From FEN-1219 sp039933105 (GTDB lineage: Bacteria; Pseudomonadota; Gammaproteobacteria; Steroidobacterales; Rariloculaceae): DNA of 64,000 nt. The position numbers and the translations under genes were made by a program. The notes beneath the pieces were generated by a model. That model was given only the letters and a program-made list of their open reading frames with translations. It was not told the DNA's origin and searched no databases. Every line of letters begins with the position of its first letter. Within the stretch, counting starts at the first letter, position 1. The stretch lies in assembly GCA_039933105.1 (NCBI GenBank), contig JBDTOT010000013.1, forward strand, positions 37,280 to 101,279, written 5' to 3'. Shown in pieces: positions 1 through 9,511 of this stretch.

Positions 1-1
1 G

Positions 2-253
2 GGCGCGATGTATGCCTACATCGGTGTCGACAAACAGAAGCTGCCCGGCTTCGATGACGAGCAGTTCGCAATGGAGCTCCTCGAGCAACAGCACGTGTTG
101 ATTGCTCCGGGGTCGAGCTTCAACGGCCCCGATCGCGACCACTTCAGGATCACGACGCTGCCGGAAGAAGCCCGCCTGGCCGATGTCTTCCAGCGCGTCG
201 AGCACGTGCTCGAGCAGATTGCCGACCGTCCGCCGAAGCTCGAAACGGCCTGA
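2..253 (+). CDS. alaA: Alanine aminotransferase, C-terminal end (partial)
   Basis: The reading frame is open at the left edge, so only about 83 C-terminal residues are present. The motif HVLIAPGSSFN followed by HFRITTL matches the end of fold-type I PLP aminotransferases of the AlaA/YfbQ group, where the Arg in FRIT binds the substrate carboxylate. Such enzymes exchange amino groups between pyruvate/alanine and glutamate/2-oxoglutarate in the cytoplasm. The visible ATG at 8 is internal, since Gly-Ala codons precede it in frame as in the family motif GAMY. AlaA rather than another class I aminotransferase is inferred from a short stretch only. Confidence 0.7.
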   Translation, partial: GAMYAYIGVDKQKLPGFDDEQFAMELLEQQHVLIAPGSSFNGPDRDHFRITTLPEEARLADVFQRVEHVLEQIADRPPKLETA

Positions 254-280
254 CGATAGCCATATAAGCGATTGTTTCCC

Positions 281-2839
281 ATGAGCTACGAAACGCCGGA
301 CGCACCGCAGGAGCGTCCGCTGATCGTCGTGGCCGACAGCCTGGCAGCACGCCAGTGGGAGCTGCAGCTCGCGGCGGCAGAGATAGCCGCCGGAGGCCGG
401 GCATGGGCCACGCCGGAGATCACGCCCTATGCGACCTGGCTCGAGACGCTGTGGCTAGCGAGTAGTGAGTCGCACAGCGCTTCGCTTACGCCGGGGCAGT
501 CGCGAGCGCTGTGGCGCCGCGTGATCGCGGAGTCCAGCGAGGCGGACGCGCTGATCGGTCATGCCGGTGTGGCGGACTGGGCCGCCGCTGCCTGGGATCT
601 GCTACACCGTTGGCGAATCGAGCCGAGCGCGGAACGCGCCGGAGCCGGGCAGCTGGATTACCGCGCGCTGCTCGGCTGGTGCCGCACCTATCGCGAACGT
701 CTCGACGCACACGGCTGGATCGATCGCGCCGAGCTCGAGAAGCGGATCGCTGCAGCGCCGCCGCATGATACCGCGCCGGCCATCATGACCGACCTTGCGG
801 AGTCGCATCCGGCGCGCGATGCGTTACTCGAAAGCCTCGCGGCCGCCGGCGCGTCCATCCGGCACGAGACCGCACCCGTCGTTCCCAGTCGACCGCGTAA
901 CGCGCGACTCGCGGACGCCGTCGACGAGTTACGCGCGGCATTGATCTTTGCGCGACGCGTTGTCGCCGCAACATCGACCGCGCGCGTCGCAATCGTGGTC
1001 GCCGGGCTCGCCGAGCGCCAAAGCGAGGTCGGGCGGCTAATCGGCACTGTATTCGGCGAGCCAAGCGACGTGCCGGTATGGAACGCCGGCCAACCCCTAG
1101 GCAACGACGCAACCATCGGCGCTGCGTTCGGTGCGCTGACGCTGCTCTCGACGAGAACGCCATACGCCGCCTTCGGCCGCTGGCTGTGCAGCCGTTCGTT
1201 CAATGTGCCCCCCGGCGAGTTCGCGGCGCGCGCGCTTCTCGACGTGCGGCTGCGCAGCGAACTGCGCGCACAGCTCACGTTTGCAACGGCGTACAAGGAC
1301 TGCGGTCTCGCCACGACGCTGGAGCAACGGGCCCCCGCGTCGGCCGCATTGCTGCGCCGCGCGTTTGCCGTAGTGGGCGCGCCGGCGCGTGCGACACCGA
1401 GCCATTGGGCACACCTCTGGACGCGCTACCTGAGTGAGCTCGGCTGGCTCACGCCACCGGCCGGCCCGCGATTGCTCGGCTGGCAAACGAGCCTCGACGA
1501 GCTCGCGCGCCTGACGCCGGTGCTCGGCGAGCTATCGATCGACGCGGCGTTGTCTGAGCTCGAGCGAATTCTTGCTAGCCCGGCGCCGGCGCCGTTGCCC
1601 GTGCGCGGAGTGCACTTGCTCGGTCGCGTCGAGCAAGTGGGCCCTGGCTACAGCGCCGTGTGGGCCACGGGATTCACCGACGCCCACTGGCCGGAAGCAC
1701 CGACCGGTAATCCACTGTTACCGCGCGCGCTGCAACGGGCGCAGGGCATGCCGCGTGCGACGCCGCGCGACGCACGTGACCGCTCGGCGCGCAGTCTCGA
1801 GCGACTCGTGCGCCGTGTACCAGAGCTGATCGTGAGCTGGCCCGCGCGCGTGTACGACTACGAGACGGAACCGAGCCCGGCGATTCGCGACTGGCCGCCC
1901 GCGACCGACGATATCGCCACGCTCGTTCTACCGACGCCGCGCGTGTCGCGAGCGCGCACGACTGTGCCGGACGCGGCGCCGCCGGTGCGCGCCGCGGAGC
2001 TACCGGGTGGCTCGGCAATGCTGAACCGGCAGGCACGCAACCCGCTGCTCGCATTTTGCCGCGACCGGCTTCGCGCCCGTGACCTCGAACCGCTCGGCTT
2101 CGGTTTATCGAACCGGTTGCGTGGCATCGTCGTGCACCGCGCGCTCGAAGGACTCTTGCAGACGCTACCGACGCAAGCGGAGTTGGCCGCGACGAGCAAG
2201 GAGCAACTTGCGCGAACAGCCGAGCGAACGTTGGCGTCCGTGTTCGGGAGCGCGCAGAAGCCGTTGCGGGCGCTATTCGAGATCGAGCTCGAGCAACTGC
2301 GCACAGTGCTCGCCACGTGGCTCGACAGCGAAAGGTCTCGCATGCCATTCACGGTGCTCGCAGTCGAGCGAAAAGGTGCGGTGCAACTCGGGCCTTGGAC
2401 GCTGTCGGTGCGCGTGGACCGGCTCGACCGGCTGGACGACGGCACGGTCGCGATCATCGACTTCAAAACCGGCGACCGGGCGACGAGCGCGGACTGGTTC
2501 GGACCACGACTTCGCGATGCGCAAGTGCCTCTGTATGCGATCCAGACGGCCGAGCCACTCGGCGCAACGGTCGTCGCGCGCGTGCGTCCGGCCGGCACCA
2601 CCTATTCCGGAGTGTGGCCCGCCGGCGCGTTCGCCGGCCGCCCCACGCGTCTCGACGCGGACTGGCCGGCGCAACTCGAACATTGGCGGACGCAACTCGA
2701 CCGCCTAGCCGACGAGTTCGCGAGCGGAGACGTCCGCATATTCGCCGCCGACTCCGAGGGCGCCGCCGGTGCCTACGCGCCGCTGACGCGCATCGCGGAG
2801 CAACTCGCACTCGCGCGTGGCGCCCTGGGTGGTTGGTGA
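281..2839 (+). CDS. AddB-like PD-(D/E)XK nuclease, probable DNA repair protein
   Basis: Protein of 852 residues. A degenerate helicase-like N-terminal part is followed by a RecB-type nuclease domain over roughly the last 270 residues. The nuclease core is visible as VDRLDRLDDG and then IIDFKTGD near residue 727, giving the Asp...Asp-x-Lys metal site. The stretch ATGFTDAHWPEAP is typical of the proteobacterial family annotated 'probable DNA repair protein' (TIGR03623). It sits 4 bp upstream of an AddA-like helicase/nuclease, so the two probably form a double-strand-break end-processing complex acting like RecBCD/AddAB. I prefer ATG at 281; a TTG at 272 is in frame but adds only three residues. 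The function is inferred from the family and the pairing. Confidence 0.85.
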   Translation: MSYETPDAPQERPLIVVADSLAARQWELQLAAAEIAAGGRAWATPEITPYATWLETLWLASSESHSASLTPGQSRALWRRVIAESSEADALIGHAGVADWAAAAWDLLHRWRIEPSAERAGAGQLDYRALLGWCRTYRERLDAHGWIDRAELEKRIAAAPPHDTAPAIMTDLAESHPARDALLESLAAAGASIRHETAPVVPSRPRNARLADAVDELRAALIFARRVVAATSTARVAIVVAGLAERQSEVGRLIGTVFGEPSDVPVWNAGQPLGNDATIGAAFGALTLLSTRTPYAAFGRWLCSRSFNVPPGEFAARALLDVRLRSELRAQLTFATAYKDCGLATTLEQRAPASAALLRRAFAVVGAPARATPSHWAHLWTRYLSELGWLTPPAGPRLLGWQTSLDELARLTPVLGELSIDAALSELERILASPAPAPLPVRGVHLLGRVEQVGPGYSAVWATGFTDAHWPEAPTGNPLLPRALQRAQGMPRATPRDARDRSARSLERLVRRVPELIVSWPARVYDYETEPSPAIRDWPPATDDIATLVLPTPRVSRARTTVPDAAPPVRAAELPGGSAMLNRQARNPLLAFCRDRLRARDLEPLGFGLSNRLRGIVVHRALEGLLQTLPTQAELAATSKEQLARTAERTLASVFGSAQKPLRALFEIELEQLRTVLATWLDSERSRMPFTVLAVERKGAVQLGPWTLSVRVDRLDRLDDGTVAIIDFKTGDRATSADWFGPRLRDAQVPLYAIQTAEPLGATVVARVRPAGTTYSGVWPAGAFAGRPTRLDADWPAQLEHWRTQLDRLADEFASGDVRIFAADSEGAAGAYAPLTRIAEQLALARGALGGW

Positions 2840-2843
2840 CGCG

Positions 2844-5800
2844 ATGACAGACGCCGCCGCCCGCACCGCTGCGCTAGACCCGACGCGTTCATTCATCGTG
2901 CAGGCGCCGGCCGGTTCGGGCAAAACGGAGCTCTTGATCCAACGCTATCTCGCACTGCTCGGGACGGTGCAACAGCCCGAGCAAGTCGTCGCAATTACGT
3001 TCACGCGCAAAGCCGCCGCCGAGATGCGTCGCCGAGTGCAAGCAGCACTGCGCGCCGCGGCCGCGGGCGCAACCGGCGCGCACACGCACGAGCAGACAAC
3101 GCTACGCCTTGCGCACGCGGTAATGGCGCGGGATGCAGAGCTCGACTGGATGCTGTTGACCCAGCCGCAGCGACTGCGTGTCGACACGCTCGACGCCTTT
3201 AACGTGTGGCTTGCACAGCAGTTGCCGGTTCTCGCCGACGGCGTCGCGGCCGCGAGCATCGTCGACAAACCGGACGAGCATTATCGCGAGGCGGCTAAGC
3301 GTACGGTCATGGCGATCGCCGGCGACGACCTCACGCTCGCAAGTCATCTGCGCGCGTTGCTACGCAGCGTCGACAACGATGCCGCACGACTCGCGCGAAT
3401 GTTGGCCGCACTGCTATCGCGCCGCGATCAGTGGCTCTTGCATCTGGCGAGCGGCGACGTAGAGGAGGTGCGGCCCGCGCTCGAGACGGCGTTGCAACGG
3501 CTCGTAGACGACGAGCTCGCGACCACGGCAGCGCTGTGTCCGCCCACTTTGCTGCCACAGCTCGTGCCGCTGCTGCGCCATGCGGCGAACTTTGCGGGCG
3601 AGTCGCTGCGCGACGAGCTCGCGCCGTGGCTCGTGCTCGACGAACCGCCCAGCTTGGGCCCACTCGCTCTCGCCGCCTGGCGCGGCATCGCAGCTCTATT
3701 GCTGACGAAGGGGGGCGAATGGCGGAAACGGATCGCGAAACCGGAAGGGTTCGGGCCGGAACACGTGGCGTTACGTGATCGCTGCCGCGAGGTGATCGAC
3801 GAGCTGCGCGCCGACGACGCCTTCCGGCGAGCACTTGCGCTCGTGCGCGCGCTACCCGAAGGCCGTTACAGCGACTCGCAGTGGCAGAGCCTCATTGCGC
3901 TTCGTGACGTCCTGTTGCGGCTCGCCGCCGAGCTCAAGGTCGTGTTTGCGGAGCGGCGCGAAGTGGATTTCATGGAGCTCGCGCTCGCCGCGCGGCGCGC
4001 GCTCGGTCACGTCGATGCTCCGTCGGAGCTGCTACTGGCGCTCGACCGACGCATCCAGCACATTCTCGTCGACGAGTTTCAGGACACCTCGCAATCGCAG
4101 CTGCGCCTGCTCGAGCTGTTGACGGCCGGCTGGCAGCGCGACGACGGCCGCACGCTGTTCCTCGTCGGCGATCCGATGCAGTCGATCTACCGTTTTCGAG
4201 ACGCCGATATGTCGCTGTTCCTGCGCGCGAAGCAGCGCGGCATCGGCGACGTCGAACTCACGAGCCTTGCGCTCACGAACAACTTTCGCAGCGCGCCCGA
4301 GATCGTCGGCTGGGTCAACTCCGCCTTCATGAGTGTGTTTCCCGCGCAGGACCAGATTGCGACGGGGGTCGCCGCCTTCCATCCGAGCACTGCTGTCCGC
4401 AGCGGCGCCACCCGCCAGTTCGTTCAACTAACGCCGGTCGCGATGCCGGAGCCGCACGCGGAAGCTACGCGTGTCGCCGAGATTCTCGCGCAGGAGCGCG
4501 CGCTGGATCCCGAACAATCGATCGCGGTGCTGGTGCAGAGTCGCAAACATCTCGAAGGGCTACGCGAGCTGCTGCGCGCGCGTGGCTGGCCCGTGCACGC
4601 CGTCGAGATCGATACGCTCGAGGAACAGCAGGTCGCACAGGATCTTGCGGGCCTCACGCGCGCGTTGCTGCATCCGGCGGATCGAATCGCTTGGCTGGCG
4701 ATACTGCGCGCGCCCTGGTGCGGCCTGCGTTGGGCGGATCTCGCGGTTCTGTGCGGCGATACCGACGAGGCGATCTGCGAGCTACTGCAACAGCCCGAGC
4801 GTCTCGACCGCCTGAGCGACGACGGTCGCAACAGGCTCGCAGACACTACCAGCGTGTTGACGCTTGCGTTCGATCGCCGCCACGGCGCATCGCTCGCGGT
4901 TTGGGTCGAGCAGACTTGGCGCGACCTCGACGGGCCGGCTTGCCTCGACGACGAGGCTGCGCAATTCGCGGCACAGCAGTTCTTCGCGCTGCTCGCGAGA
5001 GCCGAGCAGCATGGCGATCTTGCCGATCCGGCTCGGTTACACATGCTGCTCGAGAGTGTGCAGCCGCAAGCGGATCCACCACGAGAGCAAGGCATCGAGA
5101 TCATGACGATGCATCGCGCGAAAGGCCTCGAGTTCGACACCGTGGTGCTACTGGGGCTTGCACGCGAGCCGCGCCCGGACGATCCGAGAGCACTGCAGTG
5201 GCTAGCCCGCGTCGCCGCCGACGGCAGTGAAGACTTACTGATCGTGCCCGCGCCGACGTCCGGCGACGGGGTAGGTACGCGCCTCGCGGATTTCGTTCGC
5301 CGCTCGGAACGAGAACGTGACCTGGCCGAGCGCGCACGACTGCTGTATGTAGCGACAACTCGCGCGCGCGAGCGGCTGCATCTCGTATGGCAACCGCCGT
5401 TCGACGGCGCAGAACCGAAAACCGGAACCATGCTCCGGCACTTGTGGCCCGCAGTGGCGACGCATGTGCCGGCTTCCGAGCCGGCACTGCCCGTCGAGAG
5501 CAACGAGAGACTGATCATCGAACCCGTGCTGCGTCGTCTCGCGGCACGGCCGCCCGCGCATACGATAGCGCGCCACTCGCCGTCGGCAGGCGACTCCGTG
5601 CAGCCCGAGTTTGCGTGGGCGGGACAGGCGGCCGTGCATGTCGGCACGCTCGTGCATCGCCAACTGCAGCGTTTCGCGGACGGCGTCGAAGCGTGGAGCG
5701 CAGCACGGGTTCGGGTACTTGCTCGCACGTTCGAGCGCGACCTGCTGCTGCTCGGCGTCGAGCCGCACGAGATTGGGGCAGCTCGGGATCGCGTGCTGGC

Positions 5801-6152
5801 CGCGTTGATTCGCGCACTCGATGATCCGCGCGGCCGATGGGTGCTCGGCGCTCACGCAGAAGCGCGTAGCGAGCTCAAGCTCACGGTGCGTAACGGCGAG
5901 CTACTCGAGCACTTGCGGCTAGACCGCACCTTCGTGGACGACGGCAAGCGCTGGATCGTGGACTTCAAAACGAGCCAGCACCAAGGCGGCGAGCTGCAGA
6001 CCTTCCTCGACTCGGAGGTCGCGCGCTATCGGTCGCAACTGGAACGTTACGCGCATGCTCTCGCCGCAATCGATTCGCGACCGATTCACCTCGGTTTGTA
6101 CTTTCCGCTGCTCGCGGAATTTCGAGCCTGGCCCGCTACAACGAACCGGTGA
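2844..6152 (+). CDS. AddA-like UvrD-family helicase/exonuclease
   Basis: Superfamily 1A helicase of 1102 residues with a C-terminal RecB-type nuclease. The motifs appear in order: Walker A QAPAGSGKTELL (about residue 20), ITFTRKAAAEM, motif II DEFQDTS (about 409), GDPMQSIYRFRDAD, MTMHRAKGLEFDTV (about 755) and LLYVATTRARERL. The nuclease signature WIVDFKTS is near residue 1040. The start is the ATG at 2844, 4 bp after the stop of the AddB-like gene, so the two are co-translated. Together they should unwind and resect DNA ends for RecA-dependent repair. The 3' end overlaps the convergent gspN by 17 bp. Confidence 0.88.
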   Translation: MTDAAARTAALDPTRSFIVQAPAGSGKTELLIQRYLALLGTVQQPEQVVAITFTRKAAAEMRRRVQAALRAAAAGATGAHTHEQTTLRLAHAVMARDAELDWMLLTQPQRLRVDTLDAFNVWLAQQLPVLADGVAAASIVDKPDEHYREAAKRTVMAIAGDDLTLASHLRALLRSVDNDAARLARMLAALLSRRDQWLLHLASGDVEEVRPALETALQRLVDDELATTAALCPPTLLPQLVPLLRHAANFAGESLRDELAPWLVLDEPPSLGPLALAAWRGIAALLLTKGGEWRKRIAKPEGFGPEHVALRDRCREVIDELRADDAFRRALALVRALPEGRYSDSQWQSLIALRDVLLRLAAELKVVFAERREVDFMELALAARRALGHVDAPSELLLALDRRIQHILVDEFQDTSQSQLRLLELLTAGWQRDDGRTLFLVGDPMQSIYRFRDADMSLFLRAKQRGIGDVELTSLALTNNFRSAPEIVGWVNSAFMSVFPAQDQIATGVAAFHPSTAVRSGATRQFVQLTPVAMPEPHAEATRVAEILAQERALDPEQSIAVLVQSRKHLEGLRELLRARGWPVHAVEIDTLEEQQVAQDLAGLTRALLHPADRIAWLAILRAPWCGLRWADLAVLCGDTDEAICELLQQPERLDRLSDDGRNRLADTTSVLTLAFDRRHGASLAVWVEQTWRDLDGPACLDDEAAQFAAQQFFALLARAEQHGDLADPARLHMLLESVQPQADPPREQGIEIMTMHRAKGLEFDTVVLLGLAREPRPDDPRALQWLARVAADGSEDLLIVPAPTSGDGVGTRLADFVRRSERERDLAERARLLYVATTRARERLHLVWQPPFDGAEPKTGTMLRHLWPAVATHVPASEPALPVESNERLIIEPVLRRLAARPPAHTIARHSPSAGDSVQPEFAWAGQAAVHVGTLVHRQLQRFADGVEAWSAARVRVLARTFERDLLLLGVEPHEIGAARDRVLAALIRALDDPRGRWVLGAHAEARSELKLTVRNGELLEHLRLDRTFVDDGKRWIVDFKTSQHQGGELQTFLDSEVARYRSQLERYAHALAAIDSRPIHLGLYFPLLAEFRAWPATTNR

Positions 6153-6897
6153 GCGTCAGGCGTCGGCGCCCGTTGGAGTCGGGGTCGGACGTCATGATGT
6201 TCAAACCGTCGACGAGGTCGCGGGAAGCGCTGTCGCGCGGTTTGATCAAGGCGTCGAACGTATACTCGCGAGCCGCGCTGAGAGCGAGCATGCCCGCCAC
6301 TTCGAGGGGACCACCGTTGTCGATGAATCGCGCGCCGATACTGCGCGCAGGGGCTTCGCCGAACGTCACCGTATAGTCGCCAAGCGGCACCAGGCTGCCC
6401 GATTTCCCGCTCGGCACGAACGCCGCAACCTGCAGCGCCGCGAGCTTGAGCTCGCCTACGATATGTGCGGGCCAGCCGTTCTCGAGCTCGAGCGAGGAGA
6501 GGGCGACGGTCGCCTGACCGCTCAATCCGCGCACGGGCAGCAGCGACGCGACGGTCGCAAGCGACGTGCCGCCTCGCAGATCACTGAACTGCACGCGACT
6601 CGGCGACGCAGTAATGCCGGTGTTCAGAAAACCGTCGGCGAGCCGGGCCTCGACGTTCGCGCCGACGCGCCCCGTCAACAACGTCCACGGCCGCACGTGC
6701 CAACGCACGTCCTGAATCGACAGTCCGCCGATCGTGCCGCTCGCCGCGCTGCCGGACCACACGGTGCCCTGGATACCGCTTAGCAGGACCGGCGGCGGTA
6801 CGAACCAGTGCACCGCCGTGCCAGCTGGAAAGGTGCTAAGTGCGAACGCAAGATACGCCCCGACCCCAACTGCGAGCCACGACCAACGGTTCTTCAC
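6136..6897 (-). CDS. gspN: Type II secretion system protein GspN
   Basis: Protein of 253 residues with a single N-terminal membrane segment (about residues 6-26) and a long periplasmic beta-rich region, the organisation of GspN. The motif GIQGTVWSG is typical of this family, which is an accessory inner-membrane component of type II secretion found in some gammaproteobacteria. It is the last gene of the minus-strand gspGHIJKLMN run, one base after the gspM stop. Its end overlaps the end of the AddA-like gene convergently. Confidence 0.85.
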   Translation of the reverse strand: MKNRWSWLAVGVGAYLAFALSTFPAGTAVHWFVPPPVLLSGIQGTVWSGSAASGTIGGLSIQDVRWHVRPWTLLTGRVGANVEARLADGFLNTGITASPSRVQFSDLRGGTSLATVASLLPVRGLSGQATVALSSLELENGWPAHIVGELKLAALQVAAFVPSGKSGSLVPLGDYTVTFGEAPARSIGARFIDNGGPLEVAGMLALSAAREYTFDALIKPRDSASRDLVDGLNIMTSDPDSNGRRRLTLTGSL

Positions 6898-6898
6898 G

Positions 6899-7363
6899 TT
6901 AGAGCCTGTGCAGTGAAACTTGGCCGTTCACGAGCCCCTGCTGGCGCGCGGTGCTCAGCTGGGCCGATTCGACGTCCACCGCGTAGGTGCCGTGCAACGT
7001 CATCAACCACGCCACGAGCACGTCGAAAGGCACCCCCTGCAGCGTCACCTCGACACCGCTGGGACCGCTCGGACGCGAGCGAGCGATGCGCAGACCGTGC
7101 ACTTGTGCCGTGCTGTCGACGACCACGACGAGCGTTTGCTCGGGAGCTGACGTACCCGGGTCGCGCCCCGGGGCGGACGCGCCGACCCTTCCAAGGTCGA
7201 GCAACAGGCGTTGTTTCGATGCGACCGAGGCTTGCAGTGTGGCCGATTGCGCGCGCAACGGCCTCAACACACCGGCCCACAGCACGACGCCGAGAACGAC
7301 GACAACGCCGGCGATCAGTATCCAGCGCTCGCGCGGCTGCAGATTGGTGAACCACGCTCTCAC
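6899..7363 (-). CDS. gspM: Type II secretion system protein GspM
   Basis: Protein of 154 residues: a short cytoplasmic tail (WFTNLQPRERW), one membrane helix (about residues 14-33) and a periplasmic ferredoxin-like domain. The combination LxPRERW plus a transmembrane helix is the standard start of GspM. GspM partners GspL in the inner-membrane assembly platform. Its start overlaps the gspL stop by 4 bp, consistent with translational coupling. Confidence 0.88.
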   Translation of the reverse strand: MRAWFTNLQPRERWILIAGVVVVLGVVLWAGVLRPLRAQSATLQASVASKQRLLLDLGRVGASAPGRDPGTSAPEQTLVVVVDSTAQVHGLRIARSRPSGPSGVEVTLQGVPFDVLVAWLMTLHGTYAVDVESAQLSTARQQGLVNGQVSLHRL

Positions 7364-8583
7364 TGTTTCACCCCGACGACGCGAACCCGGCCTTCAATAG
7401 CGTTGTCTTTCTGATTGGCGGCCTGGATCTCCGCATCGAAGCGTTTGGTCTGCTCGAGCGCGCGCGCGAACTCGTCGAGCGCCGGCACGCTGGCCGCAAG
7501 CAGCTGCAGATCCAGGATACTATTTCGATAGCTGAGCGCGTCGATGTGCATCGCGGAGTCACGCGCGGCCGACACGGCCGCAAGTGTCGAGAGAAACTCA
7601 TCGCCACCTGCACCCGCAGCGCTCGTGCTGACTCGCTTTTGTACTTCGCGCTGGCATGCGGACAGCCGCGCATCACCGACGACGCGCTGGCAGGTCGATG
7701 CTACGAGCTCGTTGAGCTCCTGATCTGCGCGCCGCAACTGCCAGTACTGAGTTCCCAGCGCCAACAACGACAGCACGAGGGTCGCTACGCCCAGGCCGGC
7801 CGCGAATCGCCACGGCTGAAGGAGTGCGACCCAGTTCGATCGCGGCGCATACGCACCTTGCAGAAGGTTCGTGCCGGCACGTTGAGCGAGCGTGGCGGCG
7901 AGATGCGGGAATACGCCACTGGCGGCCACCTTGATTTCGACGCTGGCGAACTCGTCTCCCAGTGCCGCGACTTCCCGGCGCACGTGCTCCGAGTCGGCTG
8001 CCTCCGTGTAGATGAGCAAATGCGGCCGCTCGGCCTCTCCGCCGGGCGAGCGCACCAGATCGAGCGCCTGTCGCAACGTCAGCCCCTCGAGCACGAACGG
8101 CGCGCTCTCGGCGAGCCGCCCATAGATTCGGTTGCTTTCGACGAGCAACACGAGAGTTCCGGGAACATCCGGCACACCATCGGCTTCCGAGCACAATGCC
8201 GCCGGCGCGATGCCAGCCTCTCGCAGACGCCCGAGCCAACTGTCGACGAGCTGCTTCGACGCAACGGCAACGGGCGTGCCTCCGACTGCGCGTCGGGCGC
8301 CAATGGCGAAGGCAAGATGCTCCACGTCGTCGGCCAGCGATTCTTCGAGAGAGAACGGCAGAATCTGCCGCAAGCGGGCTTGGCTCGCCGCTGGCAAATC
8401 GACCAGGGCCGTGGTCACGTCGACACCGGGCAAGAGCACGCAGCAACGCTTGCCGTGCGCCGCTGCCGTCGCGCTTGCCAGCGAGCCACGACTGACCGAG
8501 CCCGCGAGCGCGCCGTTCGCATCGAAGGTGGCCCAGTGCGCGGTCTCGCCGCCGGCCAGTCGAATGAATAATGTCTCAGCCAA
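7360..8583 (-). CDS. gspL: Type II secretion system protein GspL
   Basis: Protein of 407 residues with an actin-like cytoplasmic domain (residues 1 to about 240), one membrane helix (about 265-287) and a periplasmic ferredoxin-like domain. GspL recruits the GspE ATPase to the membrane platform. The start chosen is TTG at 8583 (LAETLFIRL). It lies 1 bp past the gspK stop and has GGAG nine bases upstream. A longer frame beginning at 8634 would overlap gspK by 50 bp and lacks such a site. Cytoplasmic GspE is not encoded in this window. Confidence 0.88.
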   Translation of the reverse strand: MAETLFIRLAGGETAHWATFDANGALAGSVSRGSLASATAAAHGKRCCVLLPGVDVTTALVDLPAASQARLRQILPFSLEESLADDVEHLAFAIGARRAVGGTPVAVASKQLVDSWLGRLREAGIAPAALCSEADGVPDVPGTLVLLVESNRIYGRLAESAPFVLEGLTLRQALDLVRSPGGEAERPHLLIYTEAADSEHVRREVAALGDEFASVEIKVAASGVFPHLAATLAQRAGTNLLQGAYAPRSNWVALLQPWRFAAGLGVATLVLSLLALGTQYWQLRRADQELNELVASTCQRVVGDARLSACQREVQKRVSTSAAGAGGDEFLSTLAAVSAARDSAMHIDALSYRNSILDLQLLAASVPALDEFARALEQTKRFDAEIQAANQKDNAIEGRVRVVGVKQ

Positions 8584-8584
8584 G

Positions 8585-9511
8585 CTACTCGACTCCAAAA
8601 CTCCGAAACAGCGCCCGGGTGACGCCGCTCGCATCGCGTTGCAGGATTGAACGCATAGTGAGCTGATTTGTACCGAGGGTGACAGTTCCGGTCAACAAAA
8701 AGTGCCGGCTCACACCGTCGATTTCTTTTAGTACCTTTGGATCGACTAGCCCCTCGAACGTCTTGTCGATGTCGACAAAGGCCCCGTCGTTGCGTTGCTC
8801 GACGAGACCTTCGGCAGTGGAGATGTCGATGTCTTCAGATAAAGACGCGAGCACGACGGCCGAAGCCGTGTTCACATTGAGCTTTGTACCGATGGGCAAC
8901 GCGGTGACGTAAGGCGCCAGCGCCGTGTAGATCTCCCGCTTGAACCCGCTCACCGCCATGAGCTCCGAAGCAGACGTGATCAGGGTATCGGCCGCACGAT
9001 AGGGCGGGTCGGCACCAGCATAAGTGACGTCCTCGCCGCCGGTAGGAAACCGCAGATCGTTGTCCGCATCCAACCAGTCGACGACCGCTCCGGCGAGCCC
9101 GGGATCGATCTGCAGCAATGTCAGCAGCCGCTCGAACTGTTGGCGAGCCAGCGTATTCTCCGTGCCGTCGGCCTTGACCAGGTTGTTCAAATTGAAGCGC
9201 CCCTGCAGATCCTCGAGCTTGCCGATGATCGTGCCTCCATCGACGGGCAGCGGCGGCAGCTGTGTGGCCCATTGCTCGCTCAGGTTGTCGCTGGCCGGCG
9301 AGTCGACGAGATCCTGGCGCAGTATGTCGGCCGCCCACGCTTCTGCACCCTGCATGAACATGAGGCCTTGATCGGCAGCGAGCGCGGATTCCGTGCGGCG
9401 CAGGTCGAGCGTAGCCTGCCACATCAAGTTCACGGCGATGATCGTCCCGATTGCGACGACCAGCATCGCGGTCAGCACGGCGACTCCGCGTTGCCTACCG
9501 CGCGGGCTCAT
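8585..9511 (-). CDS. gspK: Type II secretion minor pseudopilin GspK
   Basis: Protein of 308 residues beginning MSPRGRQRGVAVLTAML. This is a prepilin leader with the cleavage Gly before a hydrophobic helix but without Glu at +5, as is usual for GspK, the pseudopilus tip subunit. The motifs WLDADND and LNVNTAS are characteristic of the family. The start at 9511 overlaps the end of gspJ by 4 bp. The frame stays open upstream to 9979 but only antisense to gspJ sense codons, so that extension is not used. Confidence 0.9.
   Translation of the reverse strand: MSPRGRQRGVAVLTAMLVVAIGTIIAVNLMWQATLDLRRTESALAADQGLMFMQGAEAWAADILRQDLVDSPASDNLSEQWATQLPPLPVDGGTIIGKLEDLQGRFNLNNLVKADGTENTLARQQFERLLTLLQIDPGLAGAVVDWLDADNDLRFPTGGEDVTYAGADPPYRAADTLITSASELMAVSGFKREIYTALAPYVTALPIGTKLNVNTASAVVLASLSEDIDISTAEGLVEQRNDGAFVDIDKTFEGLVDPKVLKEIDGVSRHFLLTGTVTLGTNQLTMRSILQRDASGVTRALFRSFGVE

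Noticed and set aside
4424..5728. A 434-codon open frame on the minus strand opposite the AddA-like helicase
   Set aside because: Antisense to well-conserved helicase motifs, Ser/Arg-rich and without domain resemblance. Long shadow frames are common in GC-rich DNA.
7546..8571. A 341-codon plus-strand frame opposite gspL
   Set aside because: No recognisable motif, and gspL on the other strand has conserved motifs and operon context.
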